Shown in pieces: positions 23,800-35,694 of a DNA stretch of 64,000 nt. The translations under genes were made by a program, and so were the position numbers. Source of the stretch: Trichoderma breve (taxonomy: Eukaryota; Ascomycota; Sordariomycetes; Hypocreales; Hypocreaceae). The notes beneath the pieces are model-generated. The model was given only the letters and a program-made list of their open reading frames with translations. It made no database searches and was not told the origin of the DNA. The stretch lies in the NCBI RefSeq assembly GCF_028502605.1, contig NC_079236.1, positions 248,001 through 312,000 of the forward strand, written 5' to 3'. Numbering within the stretch: position 1 is the first letter of the stretch; each line of letters opens with the position of its first letter.

Positions 23800-25336
23800 T
23801 TAATCCAGTGGCACATTTCCAACAACAGACCAAGTCGAGCCATCGTATTTGATCTCTCTTACTTTCCCCTTCACCAGGTAGTAACAGCGAGCCATATCGA
23901 ATTTGGACTGTATAGGGGTGACAACATAATTGGTTGCAGTAAGGCATGCGATATCCGTTCCTTCGTCGGGACTTCCGAGGGCATCTGGTGTTGATGAAGT
24001 TTGCCACCCGTTGTTGTCATCGTTCTTGGTCATCTGGATAGCTCCAGTATCGTTTCGCCATAAAATATAAGTATTCATAAGGCTATCTTGCTGCGTATTC
24101 TTGGGAATGGCAAAGGCTCCGATGCTTGTTTGAGAAGGGATAATGTCAGGTGGTGCATCTGCGAACCTATGTTAGTATAAATACAGCAGCCAGAATCCCT
24201 TTCATTATTAGGTCTTACCTGCAGCTGCTCCCACACTAGCATTGACCCGCCATTCCGCAAAGAGCCTCTGGTCATCTCGTTGATAGATGAAATTTGCGCT
24301 GCCAGTTCTCCCTCCCCAATAGGGGACTTCAACCAGTGCTGAGTGATTTGTACTTGAGAGGTTCAACAGTTGTTGATTCCAGACGCTCTTTGTCGAAAAA
24401 TAGGCTTCTTCTAATTGATTCACTTCGTTCTGAAAGATGACGCTAGGCCAATAGGTTGCAATCCTCGTGTTTGGGCCTGCTTTGTAGGCCATCGGGTCGA
24501 TGGTACCTTTGGTGTCCGTAGTTGTCACCACTGGGTACTTTTCCTCTCGGATTATCCATTCGTTAATATAGTCTTGCTTTCCCTGGTAGAATATATCGAT
24601 TTGCGTATAATTCTACATGTTGATTGGCGCGTTAGATAGGTACAGTGCTCAAAGGGCGATGGGAGAGGGCGGGAAGTCTTACATTATCGGAGGTCACTTT
24701 ACCTCCACTGTAGAACGTGGAATTGTAACAACAAGTGGCAAGTGGAGTGCCCATCTTTGGTGCCGGGTCGGCATGATATGTTGACACCGTTGACCAATTC
24801 TTCTCGTCCGAGCTGTAGCCTATCATGCGCAAGAGCCCATCATTTCCCTGGTAGGCGAGGCGGATGTGGTAGCTCGACGTAGTTTCCCACCAACCGGTTA
24901 CCGATAAGCTTGATTTGGAGTAAATGGCGCTGGGCGACGAGGAGGAGGAGGGAGTTGAAGAAGCGGGTGATGAAGGCGTGCTTGAAGGTTTTGAGGACGC
25001 CGAGGAGTTGTGATGATGTCGCGACCCAAGAACACCGCCAACCACAGCTGCCACTATCACGACGACCAAAATCACAATCCCGATCGCAATCCATAGAAGC
25101 CTTCTTCTCGCGTTTTTCTGCGGTGTATTGTGTCCAATGGCTGCTGCAGCTTCGTTCTCAGCCTTTATCTTGCTGCTTTCGTTAAGCAAATCGCCATTAA
25201 CCACTTCCAAACCGTCATATCCACGGAAAAGCTCAGGAGCTCCAGCGTCGCCTAGTGTGTTGGAGCCATCTAATCGAGATGCATCAACTTCCGGCAAAAC
25301 CCCAGGCCCCGCGGTCTCGCTGTAGGGTGATACCAT
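23800..25336 (-). CDS. Single-pass membrane protein with fucose-lectin-like beta-propeller ectodomain
   Basis: Three exons, 25336-24683, 24612-24219 and 24158-23800, give 468 residues. The N-terminal 80 residues are hydrophilic and end in KNARRRLL. A strong membrane helix follows at 81-104 (IVILVVVIVAAVVGGVLG), then a Ser/Pro linker at about 108-140. The remaining part is rich in Trp, Tyr and Gly, with recurring units such as IRLAYQGNDGLLRMIGYSS, RLFAEWRVN and YILWRNDTGAIQM. These match the repeated blades of the fungal fucose-specific lectin fold. Positive charges before the helix suggest type II topology, with the propeller outside the cell. Such proteins are common in Pezizomycotina but poorly characterised; sugar binding is not shown. 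Confidence 0.78.
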
Positions 25337-26013
25337 GAGGATCGAAAGGTGCTCTTAGAGCTCATCACCATCATCAGGTAAAGAAGAGGGGAAGAAAGGG
25401 AAAATAAAGACAAAAGAAAGTCAGAGAGAAAAAATTCGGACGCGACATCACGGGTTATGTCAATCGGTAGTGCTCACCCAGGAGGATTCAGCCTACTGGG
25501 GGCTGCTTTCAAGGGCTAGCGAGGCTCATGTAACATCGTGCCGCTGACTAGGTTTAAAGTCTGCCTGAAGCCAATGATATAATTTTCCAGGCATGGGATG
25601 CTGAAGGATTTAGGATCGGCTACGAAAGCCAATCGCAAGGCTGAAAGGGGTGGTGCCATGTTTGAGATCGGCGGCTGAAGGGCCAATGATACGCTGTCAG
25701 ATGAAGCTAATGGTGTGTAACTTGCATTAGATGGATTAATAGTAAAGGGGAAAGGCTGGAAAGATAATAATGTACTTGGCAATTCCCAATTTGTTCTGAA
25801 GCTCAAATTATTATTACTTAAAATTGGGTTCTCGCGCACAACTATAAATGGGCACTTTGTTACCTTGCAGTTTTGAAGCGTTCATGCCCAAGAATCCATG
25901 CAGCATAAGAATTGACGCTAAACAACAGCGTCTCAATTAAATATTATATCGTTTACTAAATCTAGTTTTTTCTGTTCATTCAATTAGCCAGGTTGTCAAT
26001 CATCATGCTTGGG
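25337..26013. other. Intergenic spacer
   Basis: This 677-bp region is upstream of the lectin-like gene and downstream of the Thr-rich gene. A purine-rich stretch (about 25375-25435) on the plus strand is a CT-rich leader for the lectin-like gene on the minus strand. A 107-codon reverse ORF at 25516-25839 has no motif support. Confidence 0.45.
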
Positions 26014-27754
26014 CTAGGAGATCACATACTGAAATACTGTGCCATCCTGGTAGATGGAACATCCATTATATCCAGTTCCAATACCGCACTCCATGGTACC
26101 TGGGCCCGCCCACGCATCTTGAGAAGCAATGCAGTACACCGACTCACCGTTGGCCCCGCATGATGGGAACCAATTCATACCGACTGTTTTGCATCCAGGC
26201 GTTCTGTCGCAAAACGCAGCGCAGATGGCAGCTCTAGCAGCATGCGATGTACCAGCAGGGATGTCTTGCGAATATTGATCGAGGAAGTCACTACAATTGT
26301 CAAATTAGCTCCACGGCCTTCAACATTTCATATATTCCAGACCAGGCGCTACTTACGCTTCCAAGACATAGGCGCAACCATCTTGTGGACCGAATACTTT
26401 GGTATACGCAACACTAGTTGCGAGAGTAACAGTAGCGGCAGGCACTATGACCGTCGTAGTGGATGTTGTAGGAACGGTTGTGGTTAATGCTACATCGACT
26501 GTTGAGAAAGAAGTAACTGAAACTGTCGTGGTGGCGGCCGTAGGGACTTCGCTGATAAAGACTGTTGACAGAGTCGAGACTGAATCAGTGCTGATCGTAT
26601 CTGTTTCAGTATCCAATACTGTGGTGACATAACCAACAGAGGTAGTAGTTGTCTGTACGGGGAGAGTTAGGACAGAAGTTGTTAGTGATCTTAGGGAACG
26701 GAGACTGACAGAAGCGGTGCGGATGGTAGACGTCGACGCCTCTTTCGTTGTTGTTGTGCCGACGACGTTGACGGTTTTGGTCACCCCGCCGATAGTCTTG
26801 AACGAAGTATGGGTACACTTAGTCGTATGAGTGACGGTACGCGTCGGTCCAGAAACCTCGATACACTTTGTTTCGTCAGTAACAAATCATGAGACACGGA
26901 CCCTTTAATACCAGACATACTGAGCAAGCCGTCTTCAAGATGTTATTCTGGCATCTAGCCAGCTTCGGCAGAAGATCATCGCGATAGTCGTGGTAATGGC
27001 GCTTTTGCAGGCCAGTATCGACAGTTGTGTAAGCCGTAACAGTTCCAGATGAGGCTGTTACCGTGGCTTGCTGGGTCTCAAAGATTGTGATGGTCGCGGT
27101 TATGATCGTTGTGGGGATCGTAGCTACGGTTGTGGTGCTGCACGCGGTTAATTACCTGTCCGTAGCTCGTTTAGTATGCTATTAACTTACATAGTGTCGG
27201 TTCCAGTTGTTTGGTAGTCGGTTGATGTAGCAGTGTATACGGTGACAACATCGGTCTGGGTGTAGACAGTATCAATCTCCGTGCCGGTATGGACAGTCTG
27301 TGTCTATATAGAGAAAGATCAGTTAGTGAGCTAAACTTAGGGCGTTATACAGCATTGAAGATGACTTACCGAAGTTCCAGTGGTGACTGTGGCAGTCTGT
27401 GTAGTCGTGTAGACGTATGCTGTCGCAGTCGATGTGTAAACAGTAGATGTGGTGGTGCTGGTGGTGAGGGTAAGAGTCTTGGCAGGTTTGGAGATCGTCA
27501 CAACTGCAGTTGTCGGTATCGTCACTGTTCGAGTGACGGTCGAAGTAGGCAAGGGATCTTGTTTTATTTAGCCAAGGCGCTCGATGTTACCCAGAAGTTT
27601 ACTCACAATGACGAGAACAGTATAATTCCGCTGGTGGGTAGTGCTTGAGAGGGAGTAGCTCATTATACGGGAAATGCTGGCACACCCGGTCAATACCCAG
27701 CACAGACTGGGCATTGAGGAGGAGGACGGTAAACAAGACCTTGAGTGACGCCAT
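26014..27754 (-). CDS. Secreted Thr-rich protein with Cys-rich C-terminal domain
   Basis: Six exons read from the minus strand: 27754-27607, 27557-27370, 27303-27191, 27137-26921, 26865-26357 and 26290-26014, giving 483 residues. An N-terminal signal peptide (MASLKVLFTVLLLNAQSVLG) is followed by long T/V/S repeats such as TVTTGTS and TTTVIVPAAT, likely O-glycosylated. The last 100 residues contain at least nine cysteines (AICAAFCDRTPGCKTVGMNW, then SCGANG and YCIASQ) in a spacing like PAN/Apple or WSC-type disulfide domains. The architecture mirrors the gene at 1065-2556. A further 57-nt intron with a gtcagt donor, CTAAC and acag acceptor may lie inside exon 5; it is a multiple of three, so the frame cannot decide. 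The function is unknown; a surface role is inferred. Confidence 0.75.
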
Positions 27755-29053
27755 CTCGAGACTTTGTTGTGTGCCAAGAGAGTCTGGAGGAAGCAGGTTG
27801 CACAAACCGCAGCCACTGATATTATTATGATCTCTGACTACCCCGTACTAGTGTGTTCTTGTCACTTCGCCTCCTACTGATCTCGATTCCCAATTCTCAC
27901 CTCGTGAGCTACAAAAGACAGTCCCTTGCCTACGCTAAAAGCCTGGTCTGTTTCCCAGAAAGAGTCGACTCAAACTACGAAAGGAGATTACATGTGTTAG
28001 CCCAGCTTTGGGTAACGCTACAAATGCAGATCTGGGTCTGGAACTCCAGCCGCAAGGCTTGAATCATTTTACAGTCGAGAGGAGAGGTGCCTGATTGGAT
28101 CGCAGCCCTGGAAGCTACCGTAAATCCCCGCTAAATCCCGATAGTATGAGAATATTTCCGACTATTTGAACAAGCACGATGGTCTAGTCAGTTAGCTGCG
28201 GGAGCCCCTCAGCTAGATTCAAAATCGATTACCGCTGGATGCCGCCTCAGGCACCAGACAGGAGTAAGATCATCGTTCAACTCCTGTGCAATCAAGGCAC
28301 TAATAGCCCTGGTAGGCTCGTATATCTCTGCTTAGCGTCAAAACAACTGTCAATCTTGGGGACTGTTTTCCCCGGGAGCCTAGATGATTACTGGTTCAGT
28401 GAGGGTCTAAATCCAGGCGTAAGCTAAGTACAGCTAGCTGTATGGAGGGAGGCAAGGAGGACAATGCGATGATGGCCCCAATGACATGTTATTTATGGAA
28501 TCAAAAACAATTTGCTCCCGCTGATGGATAAAGAATAGCTGCTTCATTAGAAGCTCCAACTTTCTCGCTCTTAATTCACAGCGGCGCGCCTTAAGCAGTT
28601 TTGGATGACCATTAGTGGATTTGTACTCTCTCTCTTTGGGTGCTGTCACTAAACAAAACAAAACAACTTTATGGGAAGTCAATCAAATACAGAGGAAAGA
28701 AAGTCACTCTGGTCTAATTATGATCTTGGACAACAATCGATACCTTGGCATTTACAGTCAGTAATGGCACCAGCCGCGACATCACGCGGTTATTCCGCGT
28801 CCTGTCAATACGCGACCTGCAAACTCGCAGTTTCTCAGCCGCGGCTGAGCTCTGAGACAGGGAATGAGATTTGGCCAGGAATAGCTTCCATGGCTGACAG
28901 GTCACTAAGTGACAGACTCCCAAGTTTGTAATATAAAAGATGTAACTGAGCTTGTAAAACGATGGGAGGAAACCGTAGTTCTGAATTCATAATTTATTAG
29001 ATAATTGCTCGTCTATTTTCTATCGCTTTCTCTTTACTAATTCATTCATTCAT
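27755..29053. other. Intergenic 1.3-kb spacer
   Basis: No supported gene. The left part is the promoter side of the Thr-rich gene and the right part is downstream of the amino-acid permease. Short ORFs on both strands lack family signatures. Confidence 0.5.
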
Positions 29054-30959
29054 TTAACCCTGCAGGGGAGATGTGCATGTAAATGCGTTGATCTGTGGCG
29101 ACGAGAAGGCGTCCATCAAACCCTTGATCGCTGCATATGCTCCAAGCCCACTCAGCGCCATAGAGCCAAGTGTGTAGACAAGCAGCATAGCATTAAGATA
29201 CCAAAACTTGGCAAAGAAACCACGGATCCATCGCTTGATGCCAGAGTCCCGGCGGTAAACAGTGCCAGTTACCGGGTTGAACGCCTCCTCTCCTTGCATC
29301 GCGTTCTTCTGAACAAACAGTCCAAGGCCGATGAACGCAGGGAACGTGTACGTGAATTGCACCAGGCAAATTGCAGCGATAACGCTAGTCAGGCCGAAGA
29401 AGTCGGGGATAGAAGCAGCGATGATGAAGGCGATGGTCCAGTAAATCGGGACGGTGACAGCCCAGAGGATCTTGCCACCGGTCGAGGTGATCGGTGGAGC
29501 TCGAAACACCTCCATGAACACGTTGTTGTAGATGACCTTGATTCCAATATTGCCGTAGAGAGTTGCAGCAATAATTCCACTGAGGACAGCAAGCATATTG
29601 CAAACAGTTTGCCAGGCATAAGGTGACAGGCCCTGGTAAGCAAGCTATTGTTGGTAGTTGTTAGTACATGCAATCTGAATTGTGCGACTCAGTGCGCGTC
29701 TGATGCAACTTACCTGATTGGCATATTGTCCCTGGTAAAAGTAGACAAACGATCCGTAGGACATGTAGCAGGCGTAGATGAAGAACTGAGCACCCCACAT
29801 GGCCTTGAGGAAATCGCGAGGTCGCTGAAGCTCGGCCATGAACTCGACGAAAAGCTGCGCACCTCCGTACGCATAAACACCGTTCATGAGACCATTGATA
29901 GAGCCGGTGAAGCCGTTGGTGGAAGGGGGAATGCCACCATGTCTCTCGATAGGAGGATAAGTTCCGTTGGCAAAGGGCGTAACCGATGCGCCACCCAAGG
30001 CAGCTCCAGCGGAACCAGCCTGAGCAGCACCGTAGTTGGGCTCGCTATGGGCCATCACACCCATACTGATGAACATGATCATCAAGTTGAGAACCACAGC
30101 AAAGTTCGCCAAAAAGCCCAGCTTGTTAAGGGTCCGGATTTGTCCCAGGAAGAAGCCCACAACCGCCCAAATCAGGCAGCAAACGATATAGCAAAGGCGG
30201 AATTTGGATACCTGCGAGATTGAAAGACCGTTGCTGATGACCAGGATACCAACGCTGATCATGAGTTGCAGAGCTTGAAGGAAGTTGATGGTATAGCGAA
30301 GCCAAGGGCCCCAGATGCGGAATCCAAGATCGCCGTAGTTCTTGGCAGGGAACTCGTATGAGTCAACATCCAAGAAGACTTTCCAAAGGAGGTAGCCGGA
30401 ACTAAGAAATATTAGTAAATAAGCAACGTCAAAGCGAATCTCAAATAACTTACAATCCAGCGCAGATTCCGAACAGGGTGAACAGTCCAATGCCCTCTCC
30501 CCAACCCATAGTACCGATAGAGAAACCAACTCCAAAAGGACCCAGGATGTCAGTCGTGATCAGGTAAAAGCAAGCAGCGGCACTGGCGGAACGCAGAGCC
30601 CGGCTCGCGTTTGTCCATTCCAGATCCGTGATAAGCAATTTGTTACCGGAAGCCGCCGCATCAGTGTGAGCGGGCGGGTTCTCTTTTGCTTCTTTCTCGT
30701 TGGGCTTGAATCCCTCTATCCTTCTTGCGGTTCCTTTTGATGGGAATATCAGCTCCATAAAGGTTGTGGGTGGCTTTGTGGCTGCGACAGCATCTTCCTC
30801 TGCTCTTGTCTTCTCAGCATAGTACATGTATTCTTCGAGGGTGACGCTGGAATCATGGAGAGGGCGATGCTGAGGCCTGATGGCGGATGGGAGGAAGATA
30901 TTGGGGCCGGTAGAGGCATCCTCAGGTCCAGAGGAGTAATCCTCTTTCTCAGAGCCCAT
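29054..30959 (-). CDS. Amino-acid permease, Aa_trans (AAAP) family
   Basis: Three exons, 30959-30454, 30401-29714 and 29644-29054, encode 594 residues. The first 140 or so residues are a hydrophilic cytoplasmic tail. About eleven hydrophobic spans follow, starting near FYLITTDILGPFGVGFSIGT, which is the typical N-terminal helix of fungal neutral amino-acid permeases such as the Neurospora N system (mtr). Further markers are YGDLGFRIWGPW and QGQYANQLAYQGLSPYAW. Proteins of this family import neutral or aromatic amino acids with protons at the plasma membrane. A TATA-like element lies about 180 bp upstream. It is the first of a run of amino-acid-related genes extending to 41 kb, which supports a role in supplying amino acids to the neighbouring oxidases. 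Substrate choice is inferred only. Confidence 0.87.
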
Positions 30960-33900
30960 GTTAGCGATGTGAAAGGATCGAAAGCGAGGCTTCGTTGTTG
31001 TACGTGAATGAGATGATGCGTAAAGAGTTGTTAAGAGCGCAAAGCGATAGACGAGACAGCGATCTGGTTGCTGAAAACCTGCAGCAAACGACGGGGCACA
31101 ACGATTGAGGCTCTCTGGGGAAATAAAGACACTCTGGGGATATATAAGTATATTCAGTAGCACGACATTAGATGCATCGCTGCTCTTATCAGTCGCCACA
31201 TTTGAGACTACTTCACCACGCCAGACTCCATCTTCTGGAACCCCGTGGCAATGGGATTGTCAACAAGCCATTTCTCGTAGGCCATCCCGCAGATGGCTGC
31301 CCGCGATATGGACACAACTGGTGGTGAGTAAATACGAATACAAACCCAACTAAGTCCTACTGGTTAGACCAAGGAGATGCCGATCGCTCCGTGTGGTTGA
31401 CTACAACGACTTTTGTCCGAAGTTTGGAACTTTTTTTTTCGGCCCACCAAAGGGTTGCAACCTGACTGCTTTCATCAAGTCAGATCCAAAGGGCGTGGCT
31501 CTGATTCCGGACAAAAGTCCCAAATCTTGCATGCCGCGCCGAGGATTGGGCGTAAATCCAGTCTCTCTGGGGAGTCAATGTGTCAGCCGACCTCGGCGAA
31601 CTTGTGGCCAAATTCCATATCAGCTACGTAAAAATATTTTCTTTCATGGAGCTTTAGCCTCGTTCGATTTGGCATGACTAGTTGTGTCAAAGATGCTCCT
31701 GTGGAGAGGAGGCTCGGGACCCATATCCGGACTGAACTTCTAGAATGCCTCGATTCAGCAGATGAGAACATGGAAGTCTTATGCAACATCTTTAAATCAC
31801 AAGCTTTCGGGTTCCTGGTTTCAACAGCTACGACTTAGTTACTTTTGATCCTTTTTTAGGAAACAATAAGCATAGGAGAAAGGCGGTTCCCTTGTCAGAC
31901 TTCAGGCTGTCACTCTGCATCGGAAAATTTATCCTCTCTGCGTGTCTTCCGAAGATGCCGTGGTGGAGAGTTTAGCAACACGCCACACAATGACGACATG
32001 TGTAATGCCCCGAGTGGAGTAAACTCGAACTCCATTTGCCTTCTAGTGCATCGGGAGAAGGCGAGAGCGCACGTTTTGTTTGGAAGGGCCTGGGTGAGAA
32101 CAATGGCTTGGCTTGGACGATTGCAGCGCCTCCCGCAATACCAAGGCAGATCCTGTCTTGGCATCTAGATATATAGACTATACCATCTGCCGGTAGTCCA
32201 GTGGGCCACCTGTCAAAAGCAAAGAATGCAGATCGGACCAGATACAGTCCAAGACGAGGTAAAACTACACATCTCCAGCTACGGTAGTACATTACATGGA
32301 AGCCATCACAAACACCGAATGGATAATAGATGTATGTCAAGGCATCACTTCACCTCATATATCTTGACAAATCGTCCAACTCAAACTCCAATGCCGGGCC
32401 GAGGCATCATCACTAGGCTCGATGTAGTTGGCGCTCCGGCTTGACACATAGCGACTCGGCTCGGAAATGCCGACTCGATTCGAGGGACGGCTTATATCGC
32501 CAAGTCTGGAACTAAAACAGGCCGGGCTAAGGCCGAGATCCGCCTCCCGGCCCACTCCCGGACTTCCATGTGTTCCGGAAGATGCTACTCTCCGATTCGG
32601 AAGTTATTAGGAGACAGTCATATTGAGTAGCAATACCTGGATTAACGAATACGATATAGCAGATGTTTCCCAGATATTGTGTGATCTTACATGTGCGTTC
32701 TGGCCCGTCCTGAAAAATCAGCCAGGTATTCATATATGAGTCACGACTACTTACTTTTCCAACAACTGTCCATCATTAGGTATCCTAAACTGAAAGTAAC
32801 TGGTTTCATCTGATGATTGATGTTTAAGCTGTATAATTCTTTGTGAGATCCATACTTGGACCCTTTCCCCAGAGTCCGTCCCTTCACCCCAGAATGTAGC
32901 GAGCCTTGGATCCTATAACCAGATGCCAAAGAGTTTCGACTTCAATTTTACCCTGCTTTTAATTGGCCTAGATTTGGTTTCCATTAGCAATGCCCATCTC
33001 CAATGGTGGGGTCCACCAGACAGCTTCTCCAGGTAGAAATTTGACACGTCTTCATCTTTTCGCCCCCCTCTGGAGAGCTTCATCCGGTGGGTATAGAATC
33101 GACGAGATGATCCACCCTCCTTCATCTTATAAACTATTAATCAGCTGCATATGGCCTTTTCCCACGGAGTCTCAACTCGAATTCCACGGCTAAGAATGGC
33201 TTGAATTGGAGACTGCTGTAACTATGGGGGGACAGTAGGAACGATGATACCAAAACAGGTATCCGATGAGCCGATGAGCAATGATCTATATAGAGACATT
33301 AAACCAGACTAGTGGAAAATGCTAGTTAATGGCTTACCATCTAGTTATGCAGCTAGACATGGTTGCTATATTTGACAAGCCTTGACAGCTTCAAGGCCAG
33401 CTAATCTCTCTTGGGACTCAAACGCCGAAACAGCCAGTCAAACATTTAGAAGCTCTCCGATTCGGTAATGGTAGTTTGGAAGTTTACAGACACTATCTGG
33501 GTCTTTATGTACCTTTATCTTCATCTAAAGAGCATAAAGCTCGTTCCGGATACGAGGCAGCCGGGGCCATTCTAGTAACCTATGTAGTCTCCTGTGGCCT
33601 TAGCTACGCCTTTTATGCCATTGGAGGGGAGGTTACTGCCCAATCATGGTCAGTTAATATGCCGATGGCCATGTCTCAACTTAAGCCGCGAGTGTCCGAG
33701 CAGCAACTGTCAACCCCACTCAGTGATCTGGCTGCGTAAGCTCTTGTCAAGACATTTCCGAAAGGGCGCTGATGCCCTATTTAGCAGTATCGCACTAGGT
33801 CATATCGACCCAAAGCCTCCACGTGGGATGACATGGCAAATGCTTGTCGAAATTTGGCTCGTTATCCTTGCAAGTCAGATGATAGGGGAAGCTACGCTCA

Positions 33901-34046
33901 ACTTCAAGGCAGACTCAGGTTGGTCCCTGTATAAGGATTCGTGTACCTCATCAATTCCTTTTCACTATAGACCAACTGACAACACCTTCAGGCTATTTGT
34001 ACAGATATTCCATCATGCGCTCTAACCTCCCGTTCACTTTCTCCCA
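30960..34046. other. Gene-poor 3.1-kb stretch
   Basis: No supported gene. The left end holds the permease promoter. An inverted 12-bp pair (gacttttgtccg at 31408-31419 and its complement at 31508-31519) is visible. Several ORFs of 60-140 codons occur on both strands without motifs or splice patterns. Degraded repeat DNA is possible but no transposon protein was recognised. Confidence 0.45.
31141..31146 (-). promoter_or_regulatory. TATA-like element upstream of the amino-acid permease
   Basis: TATATA lies 182 bp before the permease start on the minus strand, a position suitable for a fungal core promoter. Confidence 0.35.
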
Positions 34047-35694
34047 TTACCGTGCAGTGTTGTGGAGGCCAGCAAACGAAGAACCAGATGCCTGGTGAGT
34101 AGAGACAAAAGCGCTGCTCTTAACCGATCGGTTCTCTGATCCACCTTCCACAATGATGCCCTTCCCAGTCGCTGAATCTGTGCGAGTGATGGCAAATTCT
34201 TTACGCGCATATGGAGAGCTTCCCTTGAGTGCCATGTCAGCGAGTGCCTTTCCTATCATTGGCACGAACTTCATGGCCCATCCGGCTGTGAAGACGACTA
34301 CACTGTCTTTGGCTCCGCCGTTGAGATACTTTTCAGGGACAAAGTCCAGAACAAACATGTTGTCTACAAGCCGAATTAGCAAGTCTCGTCATCAATCCAT
34401 GCATACGAATATACGCACCAAACACATTGGTCTGCAGGCAACTCGATGTCAACGCAGGAATGGTAGCATCAACGTTGACACAATGATTGCGGATAAACTC
34501 TTGTGTATCAGCAATATCCTCCGGGTTAATAGTGCTTGTAAGTCTCTCGTTGGGATCCTTGATCCGCCGGGTGGCCGCATCCACGGCAATGCGAGCAAGA
34601 TTCGGAGGGCCCCATGGAAGTGCTGGAAAGCCATAGAAGAGCTGTGATCTGCCGTTCTTATCGGGTGCAAACTGGAACCACATGCCTGGTTGATGGAGTT
34701 AACTCATACACTCCTAACTCACGGAAGAAATGGGTCAAGCCACATACTAGGGAATATTGTTCCTTTGGGTCCTGCATTGCAGTTAAAATAAGAAAACACC
34801 ATTTCCCAGATATCGAGGTCGAGAGAGATGTCGAAGCTCGGCTTAAGAACATGGTTCACGTAGGCACCAGAGGCGATAATGATCTTCTTTGCCTTGAAGA
34901 CCGCCTCTTCGGTCTCATGACGAACAGCGTGAACATCCCAGGCGTAATGAGAATGTTTAGAAGGCTTGATAGCCTGGACTTTGGTATGCTGTTTCGCAGT
35001 GGCACCATAGTCCAGTGACAATTTATACAGCGTCCTCAACAGAAGCTGGACATTGATGACGCCGTTGTCTGGCGCGAAGAGACCAATGTACTTTGGGTCG
35101 AGGTTCTTGAACGGGTAGCGTGCCTCGATCTCCTTAGCAGATACTATGAGACGATAGATTAGCACTCGGGGGCATACCGTCGTTCGCATACATGCCACAA
35201 CTTACACTCTTGATAAGTCATCCCCAGTCGGTCCAGGTTAGCAATTGGCCCCAACAAAGTTCCTGTTCAAATTGTGAGACAAAATGGTCAAAAACAATGT
35301 TATTTTGGGAAGATTTCATACCTTCAGGTGTATCCCCGCCATAGTCCTTATCGCCAAAGTTGAGGAGGCCGCTCATCCATCGCAATGGCGTACCGGAATC
35401 TCTCTCAAGATCATCCCAGAGGGCCATGGCTTCTTTGGCAAGATCGGCCATGTAATCCTCCGTATACCTGAGTTGACGATTAGCTGTGTCTTGTGTAGAG
35501 GAGAAGAAAAGACAAAAATTTACTCACATTGTTCGAAACATCCGAGCCAAATCATTAGAGCTCCCGGCATGGTTGAAGAAATTGTTTTGCTCAAGAACAA
35601 CGACTTTAGCACCCTCTTTGGCTGCTTCATAAGCAGCTGCCAATCCGATTGGGCCACCGCCAATGACGACGACATCGTAGATTTCGTCTGACAT
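34047..35694 (-). CDS. FAD-dependent oxidoreductase, sarcosine oxidase/fructosyl-amino-acid oxidase-like (DAO family)
   Basis: Six exons, 35694-35528, 35467-35322, 35262-35206, 35143-34748, 34685-34419 and 34363-34047, give 449 residues with all phases matching. The N-terminus carries the dinucleotide-binding turn VVVIGGGPIGLAAA (residues 8-21) and ends its second strand with VVVLEQ, as in FAD enzymes. Later segments fit monomeric sarcosine oxidase relatives: MTYQELSAKEIEARYPF, FAPDNGVINVQLLLRTLY, and LFYGFPALPW in the substrate domain, with a second FAD region around VVVFTAGWAMKFVPMIG. The enzyme should oxidise a secondary amine or N-alkyl amino acid to an imine, releasing H2O2. No C-terminal peroxisomal tripeptide is seen (ends in NTAR). 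It is divergent from the L-amino-acid oxidase, about 1 kb away. Confidence 0.85.

Noticed and set aside
25516..25839. Reverse ORF of 107 codons
   Set aside because: No motif, signal peptide, splice support or codon pattern; likely chance in the lectin-like gene promoter.
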